A stretch of 64,000 nucleotides of DNA from Streptomyces cyaneogriseus subsp. noncyanogenus (GCF_000931445.1 NZ_CP010849.1:4836001-4900000), one strand, 5' to 3'. Positions 26,160 to 35,529 are shown, numbered from the stretch's first letter. The notes: a model not told the origin generated them from the sequence alone. Program-made: numbers and translations.

Positions 26160-26213
26160 GTCGTACGCACCCGAACCTGACCCCGCCAGTGGTAGGCACC
26201 GCAGTCGTACGCA
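26160..26213. promoter_or_regulatory. Paired 10-bp direct repeats in the MmyB-like/adh intergenic region
   Basis: GTCGTACGCA occurs at 26160-26169 and again at 26204-26213, 44 bp apart, in the 170-bp divergent region. Each copy contains the palindromic core CGTACG. The spacing of about four helical turns suits binding of a dimeric or tetrameric regulator, most simply the adjacent MmyB-like protein. Confidence 0.5.
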
Positions 26214-26312
26214 AAGCCGTGACCTGGGTGAACGCCGGCCCGCCCGGCAGGCTGGAGGCCATGCCCGGCCGAAAGGCCGCCGGGCGCGCACGACCCGCTA
26301 GGAGACCCCGGC

Positions 26313-27356
26313 ATGACCACCCCTGTTGCCGCGTACGCCGCCCCCGCCGCCAAGGCTCCGCTGGAGCGCACCACCATCGAGCGGCGCGAGGTCGGTGCGT
26401 ACGACGTCCTGATCGACATCAAGTTCGCCGGTATCTGCCACTCCGACATCCACCAGGTCCGTGAGGGCTGGGGCGAGGCGATCTTCCCGATGGTCCCCGG
26501 CCACGAGATCGCGGGCATCGTCACCGAGGTCGGCTCCGCCGTGACCGGGTTCAAGGCCGGCGACCGGGTCGGCGTCGGCTGCATGGTCGACTCCTGCCGC
26601 GAGTGCGAGAACTGCAAGGCGGGCCAGGAGCAGTACTGCGTCCAGGGCAACGTCCCGACGTACAACGGCGTCGGCAGGGACGGCGAGCCGACCTACGGCG
26701 GCTACTCCCAGAAGATCGTCGTCGACGAGAACTACGTCGTCCGCATCCCCGACGGCCTGCCCCTCGACACCGCCGCGCCCCTGCTGTGCGCCGGCATCAC
26801 CCTCTACTCCCCGCTCAAGCGCTTCGGCGCCGGCCCCGGAAGGAAGGTCGCGATCGTCGGCCTCGGCGGCCTCGGCCACATGGGCGTGAAGATCGCGCAC
26901 GCGCTCGGCGCCGAGGTGACCGTGCTGTCGCAGTCCCTGCGCAAGAAGGACGACGGCCTGAAGCTGGGCGCCGACCACTACTACGCCACCAGCGACCCGA
27001 AGACCTTCGAGGAACTCGCCGGCACCTTCGACCTGATCGTCTCCACCGTCTCCGCCCCGCTCGACCTCGGCGCGTACCTCTCGCTGCTGAAGACCCACGG
27101 CACCCTCGCCAACGTGGGCGCCCCCGAGGAGCCGGTCTCCCTCAACCTGTTCTCGGTCATCGGCGGCGGCAAGTCCCTCGCCGGGTCCATGATCGGCGGC
27201 ATCGCCGAGACCCAGGAGATGCTGGACTTCTGCGCCGCGCACGGCATCGGCGCGGAGATCGAGCTGATCGCCGCCTCCGAGATCAACGAGGCGTACGAGC
27301 GGGTGCTCGCCAGCGACGTCCGCTACCGGTTCGTGATCGACGCGGCGACGATCTGA
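26313..27356 (+). CDS. Zinc-dependent NAD(P) alcohol dehydrogenase (YahK/CAD-like)
   Basis: The 347-residue medium-chain dehydrogenase has catalytic-zinc ligands in GICHSDIH and the GHE motif. Four structural-zinc cysteines lie in [15 protein letters not shown], and the cofactor fold has [11 protein letters not shown]. The residues after the Rossmann strand ([11 protein letters not shown]) place it with the NADP-preferring cinnamyl-alcohol-dehydrogenase-like group (YahK, YjgB), which reduce many aldehydes. TAGGAGA lies 8 nt before the ATG. It is divergent from, and probably controlled by, the MmyB-like regulator. Confidence 0.92.
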   Translation: MTTPVAAYAAPAAKAPLERTTIERREVGAYDVLIDIKFAGICHSDIHQVREGWGEAIFPMVPGHEIAGIVTEVGSAVTGFKAGDRVGVGCMVDSCRECENCKAGQEQYCVQGNVPTYNGVGRDGEPTYGGYSQKIVVDENYVVRIPDGLPLDTAAPLLCAGITLYSPLKRFGAGPGRKVAIVGLGGLGHMGVKIAHALGAEVTVLSQSLRKKDDGLKLGADHYYATSDPKTFEELAGTFDLIVSTVSAPLDLGAYLSLLKTHGTLANVGAPEEPVSLNLFSVIGGGKSLAGSMIGGIAETQEMLDFCAAHGIGAEIELIAASEINEAYERVLASDVRYRFVIDAATI

Positions 27357-27370
27357 GGCGCGCCGCCGCC

Positions 27371-27408
27371 GGCCGGAAGGCCCGGCCGCGTGCCGGGGCC
27401 TTCCGGCC
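27371..27408 (+). terminator. Terminator after the alcohol dehydrogenase gene
   Basis: A perfect 13-bp stem (GGCCGGAAGGCCC at 27371-27383, complement at 27396-27408) with a 12-nt loop starts 15 bp past the stop. Confidence 0.8.
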
Positions 27409-27576
27409 GTCCGCCGCCGGTACGACCCCGGACCGAGGACCGAAGACGGAGAGCGGTCGCGCCGACAGGCCGATGGTGGCGCCCGGGCGGGCCGCATAGC
27501 GTGGGGAACGCCCTACCAGCCATGAGCCGACGGCGCGAGCCGAGGGCCGCGCCCGGCAGCAGGGGAGGCCCGCACG

Positions 27577-27960
27577 ATGACCATCGAGCTGAACCACACC
27601 ATCGTCGCCGCGCACGACAAGGAGGCGTCGGCCCGGTTCCTCGCCGGACTGCTCGGACTGGAGGTGGGGCCGCCCTACGGCCCCTTCCTCCCGGTCGAGA
27701 TCCCCAACGGCGTGACCCTCGACTTCCTCGACACCGAGGGCGAGATCACGCCGCAGCACTACGCGTTCCTGGTCTCGGAGGACGACTTCGACGTGATCTT
27801 CGCCCGGGTCCGGGAGGCGGGGCTGACGTACTGGGCGGACCCGTACCACCACCGGCCCGGCGAGATCAACCACAACGACGGCGGCCGGGGCGTGTACTTC
27901 GACGACCCCGACGGCCACCGCCTGGAGCTGCTGACCAGGCCCTACGGCAGCGGCGGCTGA
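27577..27960 (+). CDS. VOC-family (glyoxalase/dioxygenase fold) protein
   Basis: The 127-residue protein shows the paired beta-alpha-beta-beta-beta pattern of the vicinal oxygen chelate fold. It begins MTIELNHTIVAAHDKEASARFLAGLLGLE, has HYAFLVSEDDFDVIFARVREAGL in the middle and ends YFDDPDGHRLELLTRPYG. Candidate metal ligands are His7, the histidine in QHYAF and the glutamate in HRLELLT. Members include glyoxalases, dioxygenases and antibiotic-binding proteins, and the substrate is not predictable here. GGGGAGG lies 7-8 nt before the ATG. Confidence 0.85.
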   Translation: MTIELNHTIVAAHDKEASARFLAGLLGLEVGPPYGPFLPVEIPNGVTLDFLDTEGEITPQHYAFLVSEDDFDVIFARVREAGLTYWADPYHHRPGEINHNDGGRGVYFDDPDGHRLELLTRPYGSGG

Positions 27961-28029
27961 CCTCCCCGCCCCGGGGGCGCGGCGTGCCGGACCCGCCCGG
28001 AGCGGGCGCCGGCCGCGGCGGGCCGGCCC

Positions 28030-28659
28030 TCACGCCGCGCCCGCCGCGACCCCCGCCGTCTCCGAACGGAAGCCGTGGCCCACCTCCGGGGCGAGGCCGT
28101 GGTAGTGACGGAAGTTGTAGATGAGCGGGCTCCAGCGCGCGGGGTCGACGTGCTGGGTGCCCGGCACGACGATGCGCTCGGCGGCGTGCACCCGCAGCAC
28201 CTCGCACTCCACGCTGAGGAACAGCCCCGCCCCGCCCGGGGTCAGCGCGCGCGCCCGTGCCTCGAGCTGAAGGGCGCACTCGGCGACGCGCGGCGGCCCC
28301 ACCAACTCCGATCCGGCCGGGGTGAGCCCGGCCGCGGCGAACTTGTCCGGCTCGTACCGGTAGACCGCGCGCTTGCTCTCCGGCACGGGGTGGGCACCGG
28401 TGAGCGGCGCGAGCCGCTCCACGTTCTCCCACAGCTCCGGTGACGCCACGTTGATCACCAGATCGGGCCGCGCCGCAAGGTTGCGCGCGGTCCGGCTCTC
28501 CGTGCCCAGCCCCAGGACGACCCGCTGTCCCAGCGCCCATGCGGAGGAGATCGGGGCGAGGTTGGCGCTGCCGTCGTCGTTCTCCGTGGTCAGCAGGACC
28601 ACGGGCGTGCCGAAGTAGAGGATGCTGGGACGGATCACTCGGTGGGTTTCGTTCGCCAT
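28030..28659 (-). CDS. Flavin reductase-like FMN-binding protein
   Basis: The 209-residue protein starts MANETHRVIRPSILYFGTPVVLLTT and has the split-barrel flavin-reductase-like fold (GSANLAPISSAWALGQRVVLGLG is the flavin-binding segment, followed by SRTARNL and LVINVAS). Relatives reduce FMN with NAD(P)H for partner monooxygenases or act as small-molecule oxidoreductases. It is divergent from an ArsR-like regulator gene, with a 22-bp perfect palindrome in the short shared promoter region. Confidence 0.85.
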   Translation of the reverse strand: MANETHRVIRPSILYFGTPVVLLTTENDDGSANLAPISSAWALGQRVVLGLGTESRTARNLAARPDLVINVASPELWENVERLAPLTGAHPVPESKRAVYRYEPDKFAAAGLTPAGSELVGPPRVAECALQLEARARALTPGGAGLFLSVECEVLRVHAAERIVVPGTQHVDPARWSPLIYNFRHYHGLAPEVGHGFRSETAGVAAGAA

Positions 28660-28681
28660 GCACACGACGCTAGGGGCGGGT

Positions 28682-28703
28682 CGTTTCGGCGTACGCCGAA
28701 ACG
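28682..28703. promoter_or_regulatory. Perfect 22-bp palindromic operator between divergent genes
   Basis: The half-site CGTTTCGGCGT is followed directly by its complement. It lies between the flavin reductase start (28659) and the regulator start (28725). It is almost certainly the operator of the adjacent ArsR-like regulator and would control both genes. Confidence 0.8.
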
Positions 28704-28724
28704 TCGGTGGCCGAGAATGGCCGC

Positions 28725-29441
28725 GTGACGAGCCCCGACAGCCCCGGCGTCGATGCCGAGGAACCCGACATCGCCTCCCTGGGGGCGCTGCTGGCCGATC
28801 GCACGCGCGCCGCCTTCTGCCTGGCGCTGCTCGACGGCCGCGCCTGGACGCCGACACGGCTCGCCCGCCTGGCCGGCGTCGCGCCCTCGACGGCGACCGG
28901 TCATCTCAACCGCCTGGTGGCCGGAGGGCTGCTGACCGAGGAGCGCGTGGGGCGGCACCGCCATGTACGCCTCGCGGACTCCGACGCCGCCGAGATGATC
29001 GAGGCCCTGGCGGCACGGGCACCGCGACGACTCGTCCCGGTCCGCTCGCTCACCGCCGCCCGCCGGCACCGCGCCCTGGGCTTCGCCCGCGTCTGCTACG
29101 ACCACCTGGGAGGCACCCTGGCCGTGGCGATCACCGACGCGATGACCGGGCGGGCCCTGCTGAGCTGGGAGTCCAGCCCGGCCCTCACCCCGGCCGGCTC
29201 CGCCTGGCTGCGGGACCTGGGCATCGCCCAGGACACCACACCGCATGTGCGCACCTGCCTGGACTGGACCGAGGGGCGCCCCCACCTCGCGGGTGCGGTC
29301 GCGGCGGCCGTCTTCCACCACGCGTTGCGCGAGTCCTGGCTGGTGCCTGCCGAGGGCTCCCGGGTGGTCCGGCTGACGGACCAGGGACGGGCGGCGTTCC
29401 GAGACCACCTGGGCCTGGGGGACGAGACGCTCACCGGGTGA
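28725..29441 (+). CDS. ArsR-like winged-helix regulator
   Basis: About 238 residues from the GTG at 28725; another GTG at 28707 is in frame but lies only 4 bp from the operator palindrome, so the shorter form is preferred. The winged helix is N-terminal (DIASLGALLADRTRAAFCLALLDG, then APSTATGHLNRLVAGGLLTEERVGRHRHVRLAD). A C-terminal domain of about 130 residues of unknown ligand specificity is present (HHALRESWLVPAEGSRVVRLTDQGRAAF). It lacks the metal-binding cysteine box of classic ArsR. It probably represses itself and the divergent flavin reductase. Confidence 0.85.
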   Translation: MTSPDSPGVDAEEPDIASLGALLADRTRAAFCLALLDGRAWTPTRLARLAGVAPSTATGHLNRLVAGGLLTEERVGRHRHVRLADSDAAEMIEALAARAPRRLVPVRSLTAARRHRALGFARVCYDHLGGTLAVAITDAMTGRALLSWESSPALTPAGSAWLRDLGIAQDTTPHVRTCLDWTEGRPHLAGAVAAAVFHHALRESWLVPAEGSRVVRLTDQGRAAFRDHLGLGDETLTG

Positions 29442-29442
29442 C

Positions 29443-29464
29443 GGCCGGGCGGTTTTTCCCGGCC
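29443..29464 (+). terminator. Possible terminator after the ArsR-like gene
   Basis: GGCCGGG (29443-29449) and CCCGGCC (29458-29464) enclose an 8-nt loop containing TTTTT, immediately past the stop. Confidence 0.45.
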
Positions 29465-29628
29465 CGGTCCGCAGGCGAGCGCCGGCCCTCCGCTCTCGCG
29501 GCCCGCGGCGGCTGCGGTCCATGGTCTCTCCGGCCGGCGACGCGCCTGCCGCGCCCACCGGTGAAAAACTGCCTCGATGATCGGTTCAACGGCCGTGGCC
29601 TGCCCAGGAGTTCTATGCTGAAGCGGTC

Positions 29629-32253
29629 ATGGAACCCGTAAGCATTGGCGCTCGGCTCGCATCGAGCATCGTTGTCCCGTTGGTGAAAAAACTGTTCGTG
29701 ACGGACGGGCCGGGCGCCGGTCTGGTCGACCGACCTGTACGCATCTCCAACCTGGTGTCGTTCCGTGGCGAAAAGCGGACGCTCTCGGACTCCGAACTCC
29801 GCAAGATCGCGGAAGAGCTGGTGGAGCGCGCGGCGCAGTCGACCGGCATGTCGGAGCGCCTCCCCGGGTTCGAGCGGCGTGCGGTGGTGAACGCGGTCAC
29901 GCACTCACTGAACTCCATGGGCCATCTGGACATGGACGATGTCCAAGCTGTTCAACTCGGTTATCTGGAACTGTCCCGACGTCTTCGCTCCGGTAATCAG
30001 GCGGCGACGATCGGCCTGTCGAGTGATGCATTGCTGTTGCATGCGAATGTGATGGATACGGCGTGCCTGCACATCCTGCACTTCTTCACCACGAGGTCCA
30101 CCTTTGTACCTCGCACGCTCGTCGAGCAGAGCCGCCGGATTGAGGAACTGTCGGCGAAGATCGACACCCTGATCATGCGGACACCTTCCCCGGCGGACGG
30201 CGGTTTCGAGGAGCGCTACGCCCGCTACATCGTGAGCAAGCACGGCAAGCTGACCATCTTCGGCCTCGATCTTCCCGAAACCTCGGGGTCGTGGCCGCTC
30301 GACGCCGCTTATCTGAGCCTTGAGGCCACGGGTGCCGCGACCGGCGACATTCCCTTGGTGTTGCCCGCCGAACAGGCCCTGGCCGGGCGTCACCGGGTGC
30401 TGTTACGCGGGGTGGCAGGTTCCGGCAAGACCACCCTTGTGCAGTGGCTGGCCGTGAGTGCCGCGCGTACCGACCTCGACGAGCGACTGCTCTACCTTCA
30501 TGGCCTGGTGCCGTTCGTGCTGCCGATGCGGTCCCTGACGCGCGCCGGGGCGAGGCTGCCCAGCCCGGACGAGTTCCTCTCGGCGGTGGGGTGCCCGATC
30601 GCCCACGCCCAGCCCACGGGCTGGTACGACCGAGTGCTGACCGCGGGGCGCGGGCTGATGCTGATCGACGGGATCGACGAGATGCCCGAGGGGGAACGCG
30701 AGGAAGCCCGCAACTGGCTGCGGGACCTGATCGGCGCCTACCCGAAGAACCACTGGCTCGTCACCTCGCGACCCTCGGCCGTGCGAGAACACTGGCTCGC
30801 GAGTGAGAGGTTCACGGAACTGGACCTCGCTCCCATGAGCCGTGACGATGTGGCCGCGTTCATCAGGCGCTGGCACAAAGCGGCCGGCAGCGCGGACGCG
30901 TACGGCAAAGAGCTGCTCTACGCAGTATGGGCCAAGCAGGAACTGAGCCGGCTCGCCACCAATCCGCTCATGTGCGCCCTCATCTGCGCACTGCACCGGG
31001 ACCGGAGGGGCTATCTCCCCGATGGACGCAAGGAACTTTACGACGCGGCCCTGTCCATGTTGCTGTCCCGCAGGGACCGTGAACGCGGGATCTACAAAAC
31101 GGGGGACATGCGTATCGGTGAAACCCACCAGATTCACTTGATTCAGAAGCTGGCGTACTGGCTGATCCGTAACGGCCGCTCGGAGATGGACGCGAAGGAT
31201 GTCCTGGACCTGCTGTCCCAAGCGCTGACGGCGATGCCGCGCGTCGCTGAACTGGGCGAGGTGAAGCAGATCTACCGGTATCTGCTCGTCCGCAGCGGGT
31301 TGCTCATCGAACCCGTCGAAGGCACCATGCAGTTCATTCACCGGACCTTTCAGGACTATCTCGGAGCCAGGGCCGCCGTAGAGAGCCTTGATTTCGACTT
31401 CCTCGGTGGAAACGCCCACCTCGACCAGTGGGAGGACGTCGTCCGCATGGCCGTGGCCCATGCCCGGCCGGCGGAACGCACCCGACTGCTCACCGGGCTG
31501 GTCGAACGCGGCGACGCCTCCAAGGACATCCGCCACCGCCTCCATCTGCTGGCCGCGGCCTGCTTGGACGACGCCACCGAACTCGACCCCGCCGTGCGGA
31601 CCGAGGTCCAACGGCGTGCTGAAAAACTCATCCCGCCCCGCTCGTTCCCCCAGGCCCGTGCGCTCGCGGATGTCGGCCCCGTCGTCCTGGAACTGCTGCA
31701 AGGTCCGGAGGATCTCGCCCGTGACGAGGCGTACTTCACGGTCCTCGCCGCGGTCCGTATCGGAACCGATGCCGCGATTCCGGTGCTGACCCGGTTCCGG
31801 ACCGTCAGCGACCTGCGAGTACGAGCCGAACTGGCCCTCGTGTGGTCCCGGTTCGACACCGATCGTTACGCCGAAGAGGTCATCGCGCACCTGCATGAGG
31901 ACGACCTCTATTTCGTGGTCTCGAGCAGCCGGGAACTCCGGGCCCTGCGTCGCTTCGGCGGACGATCCTTCTTGAAGATCACGTCCCCCATCAGCCCCGA
32001 GGAGATCCAGCAGTTCTGCGTGGAGGATCGCCTCACGGGACTGTGCGTCGCGACGGATCTGCGGTGCTCCTGGGGGTGGCTCGCGGCCTTCCCCCGTCTT
32101 ACCGAGCTGACACTGGAGACGCCGCTTCCCGACATCGACGTGAGCTCACTGCGACATGTGGTCTCTCTGCGTACTCTTCGGCTGCCGGCAGCAGCGAGGG
32201 TGGTCGGTCTGGAGCAGTTGCCCCGCACCCTGGACGTCATCCGCGCAGGCTGA
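29629..32253 (+). CDS. NACHT-domain NTPase, bacterial NLR-like (candidate immunity protein)
   Basis: An 874-residue STAND-type ATPase. The first ~190 residues are helical (MEPVSIGARLASSIVVPLVKKLF, then a segment reading HILHFFTTRSTFVPRTLVEQSR); I place them with the actinobacterial NACHT N-terminal helical domains (NNH7-like), from memory. The NACHT core follows: Walker A RGVAGSGKTTL (Lys267), the extended Walker B LMLIDGIDEMPEG (Asp347, Asp350, Glu351) and VTSRPSAV as sensor. NPLMCALICALHR and FIHRTFQDYLGARA are typical of the C-terminal NACHT subdomains. The last third is helical-repeat-like and ends in leucine-rich-repeat-like units (LTELTLETPLPDIDVSSLRHVVSLRTLRL). Lower GC and A/T-ending codons (runs such as GTGAAAAAACTG) set it apart. 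TATGCT ends 9 nt before the ATG. No effector enzyme domain is visible. Confidence 0.9.
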   Translation: MEPVSIGARLASSIVVPLVKKLFVTDGPGAGLVDRPVRISNLVSFRGEKRTLSDSELRKIAEELVERAAQSTGMSERLPGFERRAVVNAVTHSLNSMGHLDMDDVQAVQLGYLELSRRLRSGNQAATIGLSSDALLLHANVMDTACLHILHFFTTRSTFVPRTLVEQSRRIEELSAKIDTLIMRTPSPADGGFEERYARYIVSKHGKLTIFGLDLPETSGSWPLDAAYLSLEATGAATGDIPLVLPAEQALAGRHRVLLRGVAGSGKTTLVQWLAVSAARTDLDERLLYLHGLVPFVLPMRSLTRAGARLPSPDEFLSAVGCPIAHAQPTGWYDRVLTAGRGLMLIDGIDEMPEGEREEARNWLRDLIGAYPKNHWLVTSRPSAVREHWLASERFTELDLAPMSRDDVAAFIRRWHKAAGSADAYGKELLYAVWAKQELSRLATNPLMCALICALHRDRRGYLPDGRKELYDAALSMLLSRRDRERGIYKTGDMRIGETHQIHLIQKLAYWLIRNGRSEMDAKDVLDLLSQALTAMPRVAELGEVKQIYRYLLVRSGLLIEPVEGTMQFIHRTFQDYLGARAAVESLDFDFLGGNAHLDQWEDVVRMAVAHARPAERTRLLTGLVERGDASKDIRHRLHLLAAACLDDATELDPAVRTEVQRRAEKLIPPRSFPQARALADVGPVVLELLQGPEDLARDEAYFTVLAAVRIGTDAAIPVLTRFRTVSDLRVRAELALVWSRFDTDRYAEEVIAHLHEDDLYFVVSSSRELRALRRFGGRSFLKITSPISPEEIQQFCVEDRLTGLCVATDLRCSWGWLAAFPRLTELTLETPLPDIDVSSLRHVVSLRTLRLPAAARVVGLEQLPRTLDVIRAG

Positions 32254-32268
32254 GCCCCCCCGTAGCTG

Positions 32269-32937
32269 TCAGTCCGCCGCGGGGGCCACGCCCACCGGAC
32301 AGGACACGCCCGTGCCGCCGATTCCGCAGTACCCCGCCGGGTTCTTGTCGAGGTACTGCTGGTGATACGCCTCGGCCGGGTAGAACGGGCGGTCCTCGGC
32401 CGGGAGGATCTCCGTGGTGATCTGTCCGTGGCCCGAGGCCGTCAGGACCTGCTGGTAGGCGGTGCGGGAGGCTTCGGCGGCCGCGGCCTGGGCGGGGGTG
32501 TGGGTGTAGATCGCCGACCGGTACTGCGTGCCGACGTCGTTGCCCTGGCGGAAGCCCTGCGTGGGGTCGTGGGACTCCCAGAAGGTCTTCAGGAGCTGCT
32601 CGTAGGAGATCACCTTCGGGTCGTAGACGACGCGGACGGCCTCCGTGTGGCCGGTCAGGCCCGAGCAGACCTCCTCGTAGGTGGGGTTCTCCGTGTAGCC
32701 GCCCTGGTAGCCGACCAGGGTGGTCCAGACTCCTGCCGGGAGCTGCCAGAACTTGCGCTCGGCGCCCCAGAAGCAGCCCAGGCCGAAGTCGGCGGTCTCC
32801 AGGCCCTGGGGGTAGGGACCGAGGAGCGGGTTGCCGAGGACGGTGTGGCGGTCGGGGACCGTGAACGCCGGCTCCGGGCGGCCGGGCAGCGCCTGCTCGG
32901 GGGTCGGGAGCTGGGGCGTACGGCGGGACAGGAACAT
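32269..32937 (-). CDS. msrA: Peptide methionine (S)-S-oxide reductase
   Basis: The 222-residue protein repairs methionine S-sulfoxide. The catalytic motif [13 protein letters not shown] carries the nucleophilic cysteine. The substrate pocket [29 protein letters not shown] is complete, and recycling cysteines lie at the C-terminus ([12 protein letters not shown]). An extension of about 45 residues precedes the catalytic domain, as in other actinobacterial MsrA proteins. GGAGA lies before the ATG. Its stop is 15 bp from that of the converging NACHT gene. Confidence 0.95.
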   Translation of the reverse strand: MFLSRRTPQLPTPEQALPGRPEPAFTVPDRHTVLGNPLLGPYPQGLETADFGLGCFWGAERKFWQLPAGVWTTLVGYQGGYTENPTYEEVCSGLTGHTEAVRVVYDPKVISYEQLLKTFWESHDPTQGFRQGNDVGTQYRSAIYTHTPAQAAAAEASRTAYQQVLTASGHGQITTEILPAEDRPFYPAEAYHQQYLDKNPAGYCGIGGTGVSCPVGVAPAAD

Positions 32938-33012
32938 GCGGTCTCCAATCGGGGCGACGCCCGGAACAACGCAGGGGGAGCGGGCGGAATTCCGGCCGCC
33001 CCTCCGGCCGGA

Positions 33013-33035
33013 CGGGCCCCCGCGGCGGGGGCCGT
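33013..33035 (-). terminator. Hairpin after the TPR-like membrane protein gene
   Basis: GGCCCCC (33015-33021) pairs with GGGGGCC (33027-33033) around a 5-nt loop, with ACG/CGT partly extending the stem. It lies 21 bp past the stop of the upstream minus-strand gene. Confidence 0.5.
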
Positions 33036-33055
33036 GCGCCGGGTCCGCCCGGGAC

Positions 33056-34174
33056 TCAGTGGGGCAGGCTGGCCGGGCTGCCGCCGTTGGCCTCGAAGCC
33101 CGCCACCGCCATCGCCCGGTACACCGCGAACTCGGCCGCCGGGTCCGGGGACAGCGTCCACGGGAGGGCGCCCACGTGGCCGTCGATGTGTATGAGCTGG
33201 TTCATGGCCTCCGCCCAGCGCTCACCGCGGACCAGGAAGAAGACCAGCAGGTGCCGCACGTGCGCCAGCATCGGGTCGCCGGCGCGGGCGGAGTGGACCG
33301 CGTGCAGCGCGCCGTGGACCGCCTTCGTCACCACCTCGCTGCGGTGGAAGCCGCTCACCAGATTCACCTCGGGGAGGTGCTCGAACACCGCGAAGAGCGG
33401 CATCGCCGCCAGCAGCGATCCCCGGGGCGCCCGGGCCGCGGCGGCCTCCGCGTAGGAGTACGCCAGCTCCCGGGAGCCGTGCCACTTCTCGCACCAGTAG
33501 TGCAGGGCGGCCAGATGCGCGCCCATGTGCGCCGGGGCCCGGTCGAGGATCTTCAGCCAGAGCTGCTCGAACTCCTCGCGCGAGTAGCCCAGGCCGCGGG
33601 CGACCGACAGCTCGATGATGTACGGGACCGGGTCACCGGGCGCCAGCAGCGCCGCGTCGCCGCACGCCGCCCTCGCCTCCTCCATGATGATCCGGAACTC
33701 GTCCGTGCCGGGCGTCGACGTGCGCCACGCCTGCTGCACCAGGAACTCGGCGTGCACCGCCGCGCCACCCGGGTCCTTGGGCGCCTCGGCCCGCCACACC
33801 CGCAGCCACTGCCCGCCCGGGGCCTCGCCCACCCCGCCGGGCCGCTGCCGCAGCTCCAGCGACGCGGCGCCCGCGAACGCCTGGACACGCTGCCAGCGCA
33901 GCTCGCCCTCCGCCTCCGTACCGGCCAGGAGCTGCTGCGCCGCCCGGTAGTCCTGGGTCCGCTGGACGACGTCCAGGACGTCCAGCAGGTCCTCGTCGGG
34001 GCCGGGCAGGCGGATGTCCAGCTCCTCCTCGCGCACGAACCCGTAGTGCGCGGGGTCGGCGGCGTCCGGATGGCCGGGCGGCACCTGCTCGATCAGGCCA
34101 CGCCGGCGCCGCAGGACGGGCAGCAGCACGAAGCCGAGCATGACCAGTGCCATCAGGACCCAGAGAATCTCCAT
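33056..34174 (-). CDS. Membrane-anchored helical-repeat protein, function unknown
   Basis: The 372-residue protein begins with one membrane helix ([21 protein letters not shown]) followed by basic RRRRG, so the rest is probably cytoplasmic. The remainder is alpha-helical with TPR-like spacing ([80 protein letters not shown]). I know similar proteins only as conserved hypotheticals in streptomycetes, near metB. It is divergent from metB with 96 bp between starts. Confidence 0.75.
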   Translation of the reverse strand: MEILWVLMALVMLGFVLLPVLRRRRGLIEQVPPGHPDAADPAHYGFVREEELDIRLPGPDEDLLDVLDVVQRTQDYRAAQQLLAGTEAEGELRWQRVQAFAGAASLELRQRPGGVGEAPGGQWLRVWRAEAPKDPGGAAVHAEFLVQQAWRTSTPGTDEFRIIMEEARAACGDAALLAPGDPVPYIIELSVARGLGYSREEFEQLWLKILDRAPAHMGAHLAALHYWCEKWHGSRELAYSYAEAAAARAPRGSLLAAMPLFAVFEHLPEVNLVSGFHRSEVVTKAVHGALHAVHSARAGDPMLAHVRHLLVFFLVRGERWAEAMNQLIHIDGHVGALPWTLSPDPAAEFAVYRAMAVAGFEANGGSPASLPH

Positions 34175-34270
34175 GTCTCAAGCGAACCAGACCGCGCCGA
34201 CAATTGGCCAACCCGTGCGGCGGCCTTGTGGAAAACCCGCCGGGGCCGCTCGCCCACTACCCTCGGGCCC

Positions 34271-35425
34271 ATGAGCGACAGGCACATCAGTCAGCACTTC
34301 GAGACGCTCGCGATCCACGCGGGCAACACCGCCGACCCCCTGACGGGCGCGGTCGTCCCGCCGATCTACCAGGTGTCGACCTACAAGCAGGACGGCGTCG
34401 GCGGCCTGCGCGGCGGCTACGAGTACAGCCGCAGCGCCAATCCGACCCGCACCGCGCTGGAGGAGAACCTGGCCGCCCTGGAGGGCGGCCGCCGGGGTCT
34501 CGCCTTCGCGTCCGGGCTGGCGGCCGAGGACTGCCTGTTGCGCACGCTGCTGCGCCCCGGCGACCACGTGGTCATCCCCAACGATGCCTACGGCGGCACC
34601 TTCCGCCTCTTCGCCAAGGTCGCCTCCCGCTGGGGCGTGGAGTGGTCGGTGGCCGAGAGCGGCGACCCCGCCGCCGTACGGGCCGCCCTCACCCCGAAGA
34701 CCAAGGCCGTGTGGGTGGAGACGCCCTCCAACCCGCTGCTGGGCATCACCGACATCGCCGCCGTCGCCCAGGTCACCCGGGACGCGGGCGCCAGGCTGGT
34801 CGTCGACAACACCTTCGCCACGCCCTACCTCCAGCAGCCGCTCGCGCTCGGCGCGGACGTCGTCGTGCACTCCCTGACCAAGTACATGGGCGGCCACTCC
34901 GACGTCGTCGGCGGCGCGCTGATCGTCGGCGACCCGGAGCTCGGCGAGGAGCTGGCGTTCCACCAGAACGCGATGGGCGCGGTCGCCGGGCCCTTCGACT
35001 CCTGGCTGGTGCTGCGCGGCACCAAGACGCTCGCGGTGCGGATGGACCGGCACAGCGAGAACGCCACCAAGATCGCCGACATGCTGACCCGGCACGCGCG
35101 CGTGAGGAGCGTCCTGTACCCGGGCCTGCCGGAGCACCCCGGGCACGAGATCGCCGCCAAGCAGATGAAGGCGTTCGGCGGCATGGTGTCGTTCCGGGTC
35201 GAGGGCGGCGAGGAAGCCGCCGTCGAGGTCTGCAACCGCGCGCGGGTGTTCACGCTCGGGGAGTCCCTGGGCGGTGTGGAGTCCCTCATCGAGCACCCCG
35301 GCCGGATGACCCACGCCTCGGCGGCCGGTTCCGCCCTGGAGGTGCCCGCCGATCTGGTGCGCCTCTCCGTCGGCATCGAGAACGTCGACGACCTGCTGGA
35401 GGACCTCCAGCAGGCGCTCGGCTAG
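34271..35425 (+). CDS. metB: Cystathionine gamma-synthase/gamma-lyase family PLP enzyme
   Basis: The 384-residue fold-type I enzyme has the PLP lysine in SLTKYMGGHSDVVGG, the cofactor-phosphate loop FASGLAAEDC and the substrate region YEYSRSANPTRTALE. It condenses O-acyl-homoserine and cysteine, or cleaves cystathionine; the two activities are not separable by sight. In streptomycetes this locus serves transsulfuration. TACCCT at 34258-34263 ends 7 nt before the ATG, a leaderless start. Confidence 0.92.
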   Translation: MSDRHISQHFETLAIHAGNTADPLTGAVVPPIYQVSTYKQDGVGGLRGGYEYSRSANPTRTALEENLAALEGGRRGLAFASGLAAEDCLLRTLLRPGDHVVIPNDAYGGTFRLFAKVASRWGVEWSVAESGDPAAVRAALTPKTKAVWVETPSNPLLGITDIAAVAQVTRDAGARLVVDNTFATPYLQQPLALGADVVVHSLTKYMGGHSDVVGGALIVGDPELGEELAFHQNAMGAVAGPFDSWLVLRGTKTLAVRMDRHSENATKIADMLTRHARVRSVLYPGLPEHPGHEIAAKQMKAFGGMVSFRVEGGEEAAVEVCNRARVFTLGESLGGVESLIEHPGRMTHASAAGSALEVPADLVRLSVGIENVDDLLEDLQQALG

Positions 35426-35466
35426 TCGGACGGCCGGCTGAACCGGATAGCCGGCTGGGGACTCCC

Positions 35467-35498
35467 TCGTCCGGACCGGCCGGGCACGGTCCGGACGA
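35467..35498 (+). terminator. Terminator after metB
   Basis: A perfect 12-bp stem (TCGTCCGGACCG at 35467-35478, complement at 35487-35498) with an 8-nt loop, 41 bp past the stop and before a converging gene. Confidence 0.75.
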
Positions 35499-35529
35499 CA
35501 GGGCCAGGGGGAGGGCGCGGCCGGCCCGG

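Noticed and set aside
29442-32268. Genomic island or mobile element around the NACHT gene
   Set aside because: No direct repeats, tRNA, integrase or insertion-sequence ends were found at its borders; only the gene's own composition suggests transfer.
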